Shown here one piece after another: positions 38,501 to 50,500 of a stretch of 64,000 bases of DNA; position 1 is the first letter of the stretch; every line of letters starts with the position of its first letter. The translations under genes and the position numbers were made by a program. A model generated the notes under the pieces. That model was not told the origin of the DNA, made no database searches, and worked only from the letters and a program-made list of their open reading frames with translations. The DNA is taken from contig JBBELK010001420.1 of the NCBI GenBank assembly GCA_037783545.1, positions 50,847 through 114,846 of the forward strand. Direction: 5' to 3'. This DNA is from Henricia sp. BOLD:AAB3569. Its lineage: Eukaryota; Echinodermata; Asteroidea; Spinulosida; Echinasteridae.

Positions 38501-41500
38501 AAAATTATATCATTTGGAGCGAAAACCTTTCATTGGATCGTTGCTATTAATTCAATCTTTACTTTCAGAACTAATTTTCCCCTGTAAACTCGTCGATTAC
38601 TATTTGGGGTCATTGCAAATGATACACTGGGCTTTTAACAAGGATATAGAATTAAAGTTAGGTAAAACAAAAAAGCCATGTTACTTTTGCGTAACGTGAG
38701 TAACGCTAAAAAATGCTAGTCTGCTCGTATAACCGTATGGGATTCATTTCAAATTTTCACTTCTATATTTTCACTGATGGTAAGGGGTCACCTCAATGTA
38801 GAAATTAGAAAGTTCTATCCATTCACAGAAAAGTGAAACAACTTCATGTTGTAGGTAAATGGAGTAAATGTAATGTGAGTAATGCTGGAATTGTCCTTAT
38901 TTTAAAGGCAGTATACATGATTGGTATCTCGAAAATCAGAAATGTTCACAGATTTACGCCTAACTTACACAATATAAACATGATGACCGTAGAAAACATC
39001 CCCTGAAATGGTTTTGTCTGAAGTGCTATAGTCTTTGAGAAATGAGTAAAACAATTCATTTCGCCCCAAAACCATTTCGCCCGAGTGCCATTTCGCCCCA
39101 AATTTCTTCGTCCAAACAATATAAACAAAACCACTTCATGCACAGGCCGTGGTTCAGGGCGAAATGGTTCAGGGCGAAGTGGTTTTGGGGCGAAATGACT
39201 GCAAACCCTTTTTTGACTATTTTCTCAAAAGTTAGACTTACATGTAGTACGAACCTGGTTTTTGCTCAGGTTGGTTTTAATCATGCATACATGTATCTTC
39301 AATCACACAGAGGGATAGAACTATTTGTAACAGTTTACCAATCATGTATACTGTCTTTTAAACACCCCTAAACTGTATCAACTCAAATTAATTTTACAGC
39401 CCATTTGTTGTAGATGGTCAAGTATTTTCTTACTTGATTGCTTCTGCAAAGCCATCAGTTCTACGAGGCACAAAGAGGGTTGGGGTGCTCGGCACCTGAC
39501 GATCATCGCCGAAGTCCTCAAAGGGAGCGCCTGCTCCAAGGAACATGGGAGCTCTACCCAAAGTCGCAAGGCGCTGCATTGGCATAGTGCCATGCTGTAA
39601 TGGGGAGGGAAATATGACATGGTTTAAGGGTAGATTCCTGTCATCTGGTTGGTTAAAAATAGGGCTAATCAATGCATAGTTCCGACCTGTCAATCAAGCC
39701 GAACCCGCCGACCAATCACAACAGAGCTAGCAGGCATCGCCCACATAGGTCAAAGTTGATTGCATCACAACACAACAACATACAGTTTGTACGGTGTTGT
39801 ATGCAGTGATCCGGGTGAATGTTTTTGTTTCAAGGCCGGACGATTCGCTGTTCAAAGGTAAGAAAGCATGTACATGTATTTCATGATGATATGACATCCC
39901 TGTATTACTGGCCCTTTACTCCGTGTGTTCTAAGATAACTGTTGACCCTGAAACATGAATACCTTTGAGTTTTCTCCAATGAATCTGTGTTTTCCGTTGA
40001 AAGTCCCATTGGTTTGTGCATGTGTGTGTGGACATTTTGAGAAATAGCGTGTGAGGCATAGCAACAATATCCAAGGGGGCGGGTTAACTGGGCAAACTCG
40101 GAACTATGCATTAGCTTGGCTGGTATTTTAGAATGCCGACTACCAGGGCTGAGTCAATTTGAATAATTTAGAATTCGAATAATCTAACCAATTGTTTGAT
40201 CGAATATCGAATTTTTAATTTTTAATAGCGCTATTTAGTCATGATTTATTTGGTGTAAATTCCCAAATTGGCCTACATGTATGCCGTAGAGTCAATTTTA
40301 ATGCAGTACGATCGATCTAGAAATACAAAAATTAAGTCAACTACATACATTTGGAGCACCATTGAGAAAATACCACTCTTGTAAAAGGGAAAAAAATAAA
40401 AATCTTTTCTCCCCCAATTTACTGATCGACTCATTACTCATCAACATTCTCGAATACATGTATTCAAATACAAAAAACGTTATTCATATAATTGACACAA
40501 CCCTACTGACCATGCCCCAGGCATACATGTACATGTAGTCTTTAGCACATTCCAGTTGCATGTGTCACACGTGTAGCATAACTGTGCTATTTGTGTGTGA
40601 CCTGTCACCACAAAATGAGCTGAAAGTCCGAATGTTCAAAAATTTAGATATTGGTACATGTATTTTAGAATTTAGTAGAAAAAAGAGCTTTCCAATAGTA
40701 TAACACATAAGGTAAAACTATTTCCCCAACACAACACAGCTTGGAGAAGCAGTAGTGTTGAAACAAATTTTACAAATATTCAAACAAAATTTCTTACGAG
40801 GCACGAAGAAAGCTATCGTCAAAATTGGTCTGAAAATGGATTTTTTTAAATTGTTGGATGACGCTAAAAACTTGGAATCAAATAGAATAAGAGTTACTCT
40901 TTCCAAATATTAGAAAACCCTATAAACCCTAATTCTGGCAGCAAACCCCATAGCCTGTGTAGAAAGTGAAAAACAACTTTTTTAAGCCGGTAATTGGACG
41001 TTGAATAGACTTTTTCCCAGTCCATTTGTGCTCTGCAATCCAGGGGCGTGTTCAATAGCACAATACGTACGCCAGTATTGCATACCAAAAACGTTGAACG
41101 CAACCGAACGCACGGTATTCCCAATACGTGTTGCATTCCAACAATCCCAACTCGAACGTGGTACGCTTTACATACCAAGATGCCGGACGGATAAATTGTG
41201 GCTACGGCCTCAGGGTTTCAAGTCAATATTTTGCTTCATAGGAATTCAACATTCAGCGTGTCGAGAAGAATTTCGAAGTGTTTATTCTTCGACTGTGGAA
41301 GACCACTATCGGTTGAGTTAGCAGTTTTGATTTGCAATTTAATTGTCAGAATCTTTGCGTTAAGCGTGCAGCCGTAGTGCTTTGCAAACCACGTTGCCTA
41401 CAGTAGCCATGTTTGATCGTATGTTTTGGGATGCAGTCGTTTCGGTTGCAGCATACCGATACTGCCATACGTATTTCGGTATTGTGCTGTTGAACACGCC

Positions 41501-44500
41501 TCTGGCGTTGCGGCTACACTTCCAGGGTTTGTGAACCAATCGATCCAATTACCAATGCGCCCTTGCCACCTTACCTGGAATGGTACTCTCTCAATCTGCG
41601 TCTCTTGCCCCTGTGTGGTCGCTGGCTGTTCCCCCGGTGGTTCCACCCTCAGTTCCGGCATGACGCGGAGAGGTTGGTGCTCTTCCATTGGTTGTACCTG
41701 CTCCTGCTGTTCACTAGACCCAACCTCCATTTCATTCTCAGGACCTTCCGTCTCTTCATCCTCTGTTTCCCAAAGTTCAGTTTATAGAAACATTATCAGA
41801 TAGTTGGTATCAAAATTTAAAGGTTTTCTCTAGAACGAGGTACTGAGGTGTTTTTTCCTGATTTGGATATTTATAGATAAATTACATGATTGGAAAACTC
41901 TTAAGCCTACCGTACATCGACATTGCAACTGCAAGCAACTCAACGATCAGTTGCTGTCGATGTGTGCGTTGCGCGCACATCGACACAGCAACTCGGTAAA
42001 GCGCAGAGTGCATTGCCCTTGCAACTGGAAGCAGCTGTGCTTGCAGTTGCTGTCGATGTGCGCGCACGTGATCAGATGCACGTGAGCAACTGGCAGCAAC
42101 TAGTTGCAAGTACGCGTACATCCACGCAACTAACCGCAAATGGGTACAACTAGTTGCCAGAAAGTAGAACATAAGCAACTCGCGGCAACTGGGATTTTTT
42201 CAGTTGCCGGTTGTTGCAAGTGCGCGTACATCAACCTTTCTGAGCAACTGATCAGTTGCTCCCAGTTGCCGGAAACACCAGTTGCCACTAGTTGCTTCCA
42301 GTTGCAAGGTCGATGTACGCTATAGGCTTTACCAATGGCATTATCTCCACGTATAATCAAGGTCGAGTATAGCTCATTACCTTATCTACCTCCCGAGAAA
42401 ACAATAAAAACTGTTTCAATGCTTTCAAGAAATTGTTCAAACGGACATGAGTCCAGATTGGGCGATGTCACTAACAATGAAGACTGTCTAATGGCGTCTG
42501 ATCACCGTCAGTGGCTGTAAATCTGCACCCTGCTATTGCCGAGTAAGCCAGTCTATGTCAGCAGTCGCCATCATGGATGTATGCTTTGAACATGCTGGGT
42601 GCGTTCGGGCGTACAGTTCTCGTTACTCGGGAGTATTGCGTGAGCATTGACTCGGGTCACATCACGCGAACGGCAAGTCTGCGTGCCCGAATGGCAATCA
42701 GTGAAGATGGCCGTCTCTTGCCATCACTGCACAAAAAATGCTGTTTCACTGCTCACAAGAAACTGAGGAAAAACAGGCCGTAAGTCGTGAGAACCTTTGA
42801 TGCCGTCCACAACAAACCTTAGTAGTGAGTTGTTGTTTTAGTTATCGAGTTGACACGTTGAGCCAATTCACCAAAAATCCCACCCATATTCCACCATCTT
42901 CGTACAAATCACATGGCACTCGTCAGGAGTAAGAGCACACTCCTCATTTGTTGGGGAGTAGCAAGAGCATACTCTCACTGACCCGAGTGTCGTTATTCTT
43001 GCCGTTCGCGCGCGCAGGAGTATACTCGTGTTAACACAAGTACACGCCTGAATGCAGCCGCTGTGTCACACAAGTTAACATGTGTAATTTCCTTTGAAGA
43101 AATATTGCGGTTATAACAGTGTTTTTACACAATTTCTGACGTTGCGAGGGCCACTATAGTATGTTGACTGTGATGAGATTTTCATTTTAACATGAAAAAG
43201 AACTTGGTTAGAGATTCTGTTTGGAGCTGTGAACAGGACGGGACTGAAAATCTCTCAACCTGAAAGTATTGCATGATGAGCACCCCATTAAAATGAGCAG
43301 TACTTTATTGTCCGTGGTTCTCAGCAAATTCAATTTTTGTTGTCTCTCCAAACGAAGTTTTAAAGCATTTACTTTATTTAACGAAAAAACATCATACTTT
43401 GTATTTTAGACATTGACAACCCTGTGAAAAACGCCGTTTTTATACGGCCATTTTTTGCGCCTGAGCCAGACTTCCCCAAGTCTTACTTTCCATGTTTGGT
43501 CTGTGTGCGCAGCGTGCGGCGCACCCTCTGGGCTGGTGGCCCGTCTGATCTCTATTATTCCGTCTCGGAAGAAAGAAAACAGGTTGGACAGGCTGCTGGT
43601 TCGGGGGATGCTTTGCGCTGCGCATTGTGGGACGGGCACGGAAGGTCGGACTTGGGCAAGTCTATGCCTTGCCGAGAGTTGAATTATTGGCCGACCACCA
43701 ATAATTGAAAATATTTACAGTAATTGTTCGATAACTAAATGTTAGTCATTTTTTTTTTTTTGATGTCTCATTTGAAAGCGAATAACCTTTATTTTTCTCG
43801 AAAAATATCACTTCAAGAAAAAAAAATTTTTTTTTTGAGGTGTCACACCCAAAACACGCAGACACTATGGCCCGAATATACAAAAAGTTGATCATCGCAC
43901 GTTGAAATAACACGTGGGCAAGCGATAAACGCGTGCAACGTGCGGCTTAACCACGTGTGGCTAAACACCCGTGATTACCATTTATTACAAAGACAGAAAA
44001 TCAAGTGATTTTTTTGTCCGCTTGTAACTTGGGCGTTAGTAACATTCGGGTACTTTATTACTATTGTGCATAGCCTGGTGGCGTCGATGTGTCTATTGGC
44101 ATTTGAATCTGGCCGACGTAGTGCACGCAAGAAGCAAACATGTCTGGAAAGAAGTGTTCTGATAGTTATACACCAGATAAGAGGATGGCATTGATAAATT
44201 TGCTCAAATTCAAGTGCCATTGAAGATAAGAGAAGGATTCTTTGAAAATTTGATACCGTTTTAAGAATTCTGTATTTGTATAATCTTCTACCGGATGTGT
44301 CTTGTCCCATGAAAACTCATCTAACATCCTAGCACTTGCGCCTTCCAGCTTCCTGTGCAACTTCGAGCACCATCAAAGCATCCATTGTGACCAAGCAGTA
44401 CGGCTATCCGCTTGGAAATGCCAATTCGCTGGCAGAGTGTGACGTCAATTTCCGCGCGGACGGCTCACTTCTTTGCGACGGTTCACGCTACTTGCATGGC

Positions 44501-47500
44501 AACGCGTTTCTCCATTCGTTTTGCAACGGAGCCACAAAGGGAACATTTTCTGTTTAGTTTTTCTGTTACGAACACCACAAAATAAGGCGGTATGGTAGCG
44601 TATCGCTATGAGAGTAGGTATGAGCAAACCATTGCAAGTCATTATGGTCCTTATTTTTTAATATTTTCTTCTAAAAGAAAAATAGTAAAAAACACTGTGA
44701 GCAAACACAATGGATGTAAAACGTGAGCGTGAACCAGTAACCATAGTTACAGTCCAGTGCCCGCAATGTAATGTCACGACTCTGCCAGCGAATAACAGGC
44801 GAGTTAAACTACCCCAAACAGACTGGATTGTCATTTGCACTGAGGTGTCTAATTTTTTGACCTCCAATTGACCCCAGAAGGGTCAGATGAAAACGCCAAC
44901 ACAAAGAAAATTGTAGCCCATGATCTGATCTATAAGCCTGCCAAATACGAAGATCCTAAATTATGAGGTTTTCGAAACGGAAGCATTTTAAAACATGCAT
45001 ATTTTTGTTATTTTTGGGGGTCATTTTATACCTCATGACGTCACAGTGACGTCAAGCTTGAGGTGTCTAGCTTCTTGCCCCGAGTTACATGTGTGTAACA
45101 TAATCAGGTTTCGTAATTCGATGACTATTTATCAACACATAATTATCGTGATTATGAATGCGATTATGAAAAAACAACACCTTTCGTAAATTTGGGCCTA
45201 CATCTTTAAGTTATCTGGAAGTACCCACCACTGATTTCTACTACGTCATCATCATCCTCCATAACCTGGTCAGGTCTATCATCTCGACGGTCCCCAACAC
45301 TCCCTGCTCCTTCTAGCTGTTCCTCCATGGACACAGCATCTTCATCCGCTGCTGGATCATCATCATCATCCATGGACTCATCGATGTCATCATCATCACC
45401 ATCTTCACCCTCATCATCATCCTGATAAACAAAACCAGTGAGTGGGGCATTGCAAAATAACATGAAATATCAAATTCATGCCTTGTAAAGCCTAGCGTAC
45501 ATCGACATTGCAACTGGAAGCAACTCAACTGATCAGTTGCTGTCGATGTGTGCATAGCGCGCAAATCGACAAAAACTGATTAGTTCTACAACTTGCGGCA
45601 ACTGGGAGCATCCAGCTATATCTACATTTCCAGAGCGCGCACATCGACACAGCAACTCGGTAAAGCACAGAGTGCATTGCCCTTGCAACTGTGCTTGCAG
45701 TTGCCGTCAATGTGCGCGCACGTAATCAGATGCACGCGAGCAACTGGCAGCAACTAGTTGCAAGTACGCGTACATCGACGCAACTGACTGCAACTGGGTA
45801 CAACTAGTTGCCAGAAAGTAGAACATGAGCAACTCGCGGCAACTAGGATTTTTCCAGTTGCCAGTAGTTGCAAGTGCGCGTATATCGACCTTTTTAAGCA
45901 ACTGATTAGTTGCTCCCAGTTGCTGCGAGTTGCTTCCAGTTGCCGAAAACACCAGTTGGCACTAATTGCTTCCAGTTGCAATGTCGATGTACGCTAGTCT
46001 TAACAGGCTGCTCTGCATAAACTGTGTGTGTTAGGCATTACTTAGCTTATGTGCACTCACATTCTGGTATGATTGTTTTAAAGGGGTCATTCCATGAAAA
46101 CGGGACACAGTGTCTCCCTTACGTCATGACACTTTTGGAATTGATTTTGTATAATTAACGGCATATAACTAATATATATGACCTCGTGAATCGAACACCA
46201 CGTTAATCTGTTGATACTACCCAAAACATACCCTATCCCATGGGATACTCCCCAGCAAACCCCTCATCCTACTACTTGGTACCCAAGATGTCTACCTACC
46301 CCATACTCTATCCCACTGGATACTCCCCAGCAAACCCCTCATCCTAGTACTTAGTACCCAAGATGTCTACCTACCCCATACCCTATCCCACTGGATACTC
46401 CCCAGCAAACCCCTCATCCTAGTACTTAGTACCCAAGATGTCTACCTACCCCATACACTATCCCACTGGATACTCCCCAGCAAACCCCTCATCCTAGTAC
46501 TTAGTACCCAATATGTCTACCTACCCCCATACTCTATCCCACTGGATACTCCACAGCAAACCCCCTTATCCTAGTACTTAGTACCCAAGATGTCTACCTA
46601 CCCCATACTCTATCCCACTGGATACTCCCCAGCAAACCCCTCATCCTAGTACTTAGTACCCAAGATGTCTACCTACCCCATACCCTATCCCACTGGATAC
46701 TCCCCAGCAAACCCCTCATCCTAGTACTTAGTACCCAATATGTCTACCTACCCCCATACTCTATCCCACTGGATACTCCACAGCAAACCCCTCATCCTAG
46801 TACTTAGTACCCAAGATGTCTACCTACCCCATACTCTATCCCACTGGATACTCCCCAGCAAACCCCTCATCCTAGTACTTAGTACCCAAGATGTCTACCT
46901 ACCCCCATACTCTATCCCACTGGATACTCCCCAGCAAACCCCTCATCCTAGTACTTAGTACCCAAGATGTCTACCTACCCCATACTCTATCCCACTGGAT
47001 ACTCCCCAGCAAACCCCTCATCCTAGTACTTAGTACCCAAGATGTCTACCTACCCCATACCCTATCCCACTGGATACTCCTCAGCAAACCCCTCATCCTA
47101 GTACTTAGTACCCAAGATGTCTACCTACCCCATACTCTATCCCACTGGATACTCCCCAGCAAACCCCTCATCCTAGTACTTAGTACCCAAGATGTCTACC
47201 TACCCCATACCCTATCCCACTGGATACTCCCCAGCAAACCCCTCATCCTAGTACTTAGTACCCAAGATGTCTACCTACCCCATACACTATCCCACTGGAT
47301 ACTCCCCAGCAAACCCCTCATCCTAGTACTTAGTACCCAAGATGTCTACCTACCCCATACACTATCCCACTGGATACTCCCCAGCAAACCCCTCATCCTA
47401 GTACTTAATACCCAATATGTCTACCTACCCCATACCCTATCCCACTGGATACTCCCCAGCAAACCCCTCATCCTAGTACTTAGTACCCAAGATGTCTACC

Positions 47501-50500
47501 TACCCCATACCCTATCCCACTGGATACTCCTCAGCAAACCCCTCATCCTAGTACTTAGTACCCAAGATGTCTACCTACCCCATACCCTATCCCACTGGAT
47601 ACTCCCAGCAAACCCCTCATCCTAGTACTTAGTACCCAAGATGTCTACCTACCCCATACTCTATCCCACTGGATACTCCCCAGCAAACCCCTCATCCTAG
47701 TACTTAGTACCCAATATGTCTACCTACCCCCATACTCTATCCCACTGGATACTCCACAGCAAACCCCTCATCCTAGTACTTAGTACCCAAGATGTCTACC
47801 TACCCCATACTCTATCCCACTGGATACTCCCCAGCAAACCCCTCATCCTAGTACTTAGTACCCAAGATGTCTACCTACCCCCATACTCTATCCCACTGGA
47901 TACTCCCCAGCAAACCCCTCATCCTAGTACTTAGTACCCAAGATGTCTACCTACCCCATACACTATCCCGCTGGATACTCCCGAGCAAACCCCTCATCCT
48001 AGTACTTAATACCCAAGATGTCTACCTACCCCATACCCTATCCCACTGGATACTCCCCAGCAAACCCCTCATCCTAGTACTTAGTACCCAAGATGTCTAC
48101 CTACCCCATACTCTATCCCACTGGATACTCCCCAGCAAACCCCTCATCCTAGTACTTAGTACCCAAGATGTCTACCTACCCCATACCCTATCCCACTGGA
48201 TACTCCTCAGCAAACCCCTCATCCTAGTACTTAGTACCCAAGATGTCTACCTACCCCATACTCTATCCCACTGGATACTCCCCAGCAAACCCCTCATCCT
48301 AGTACTTAGTACCCAAGATGTCTACCTACCCCATACCCTATCCCACTGGATACTCCCCAGCAAACCCCTCATCCTTGTACTTAGTACCCAAGATGTCTAC
48401 CTACCCCATACACTATCCCACTGGATACTCCCCAGCAAACCCCTCATCCTAGTACTTAGTACCCAAGATGTCTACCTACCCCATACACTATCCCACTGGA
48501 TACTCCCCAGCAAACCCCTCATCCTAGTACTTAATACCCAAGATGTCTACCTACCCCATACCCTATCCCACTGGATACTCCCCAGCAAACCCCTCATCCT
48601 AGTACTTAGTACCCAAGATGTCTACCTACCCCATACCCTATCCCACTGGATACTCCTCAGCAAACCCCTCATCCTAGTACTTAGTACCCAAGATGTCTAC
48701 CTACCCCATACCCTATCCCACTGGATACTCCCAGCAAACCCCTCATCCTAGTACTTAGTACCCAAGATGTCTACCTACCCCATACTCTATCCCACTGGAT
48801 ACTCCCCAGCAAACCCCTCATCCTAGTACTTAGTACCCAAGATGTCTACCTACCCCATACCCTATCCCACTGGATACTCCCAGCAAACCCCTCATCCTAG
48901 TACTTAGTACCCAAGATGTCTACCTACCCCATACTCTATCCCACTGGATACTCCCCAGCAAACCCCTCATCCTTGTACTTAGTACCCAAGATGTCTACCT
49001 ACCCCATACCCTATCCAAATGGATACTCCCCAGCAAACCCCTCATCCTACTACTTAGTACCCAAGATGCCTACCCCATACTCTATCCCACTGGATACTCC
49101 CAGCAAACCCCTCATCCTAGTACTTAGTACCCAAGATGTCTACCTACCCCATACTCTATCCCACTGGATACTCCCCAGCAAACCCCTCATCCTAGTACTT
49201 AGTATCCAAGATGTCTACCTACCCCATACTCTATCCCACTGGATACTCCACAGCAAACCCCTCATCCTAGTACTTAGTACCCAAGATGTCTACCTACCCC
49301 ATAATCTATCTCTCCTTCCACTGGATACTCCTCAGCAAACTCCTCATCTTCATAATCCTCTGCATCCACATCTCCTTCATCGTCGACCACCTCATCGTCT
49401 TGTGACTGCTCATCCTCAGGCAAATCCTCCTGTCAATTTGATATTGAATAATAATAATAATAGCAAGTTCTTATATAGCGCATTCCATGTCTGTCGACAT
49501 CTCAATGCGCTTTACAAGTACCTAGAAACTGCCTAAACATCGAGATACATAGGCGTGTGGCGCCTTCGGCTGCCGAGCCAGAAACACCGGGGAGAATCCC
49601 CTTCTCTTTACGAATGAATGCTCTGGGATCTTTTAAGTGCGTTACACAACACACTGGACCAACGGCTTTACATCCCTTCCGAAGGATGGAGCAAGTGTGT
49701 TTAAGTGCCTTGCTCAAGGGCACAGGCACCGCAGCCGGGGATCGAACCCGCAACCCAAGGTTTTCACCCGAATAATGCGAGTCAGTGACCTAAACCGCTC
49801 GGCCACGGTACCTCAATTGAAGGGACTCTGTGTCACCATATGTGCATGCATACATGTAGTTAAATCTAGAACGCAGTGAATGCACAACATAGCAAAACGA
49901 CAAGCTAATTTTTGTGAGTTTTTCTTGTTTACACAAAAACACATTTATGAAGGGATTATATTAAAAGTAGGTTAGGATAGTCTTATACAATCCGTTTTAA
50001 ACCGGCTAGGGTCCTCTGCGCTGATAAAAATGATGTTTATGGTGTTTTTGCGTCACTCGTGCTGCATTTCGCTGTAGCTCTGTGCACAAAATGTTGAGGA
50101 CTCGGGTAACCAAAATGGAGATCCACTTTTTGGTAACCTCAACTCGAGGCTGTGATTGGTCAATTCCAAAATGGGCGGAGCTTACTGGATCGGTCTATTA
50201 TGGTTAAGTGCCTTGCTCAAGGCCACAAGAACCATGGCTGAGTGTTGAACCTGCAACACCAAGTTTTCAGCAACCCAAACCACTCGGCCAATTATGCTTG
50301 AATGAGTCATGCGATGGCGAACTTACATCATCACTGTCTACAACAATAACCACATCGTCGTCGTCGTCGTCATCATCCTCCTCTTCACTGCCTTGCTCCT
50401 CAAGCCCCGCCTCCCCAGTCTGCACCTCGAGCCCGCCCTCACTGCTGGTAGGCATGTCCTCAGGCGCGCTCTCAGTGGGGACAGCAAACTCAACAGTGGC

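Noticed and set aside
38259-38699. 146-codon frame, with a similar frame at 56,923-57,204
   Set aside because: Shared only because both lie in MITE family F. The frames differ in length and are broken in other copies.
41426-41803. 125-codon plus-strand frame with many cysteines
   Set aside because: Antisense of TPR exon 11 plus a MITE; no domain pattern.
46219-49297. CRISPR-like regular repeats
   Set aside because: The units are contiguous 75-bp tandem copies without unique spacers, in an animal gene intron.
46740-49536. Long plus-strand reading frames (up to 294 codons) made of 25-residue repeats
   Set aside because: They arise because the 75-bp unit is divisible by three. The opposite strand carries the TPR exon from which the unit derives, and the repeated peptide resembles nothing I know.
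49720-49813. Possible functional tRNA gene (minus strand)
   Set aside because: A and B boxes are good, but the sequence continues directly into a SINE body with an A/T-rich tail and has relatives at 15,991 and 55,848, so it is a SINE head.
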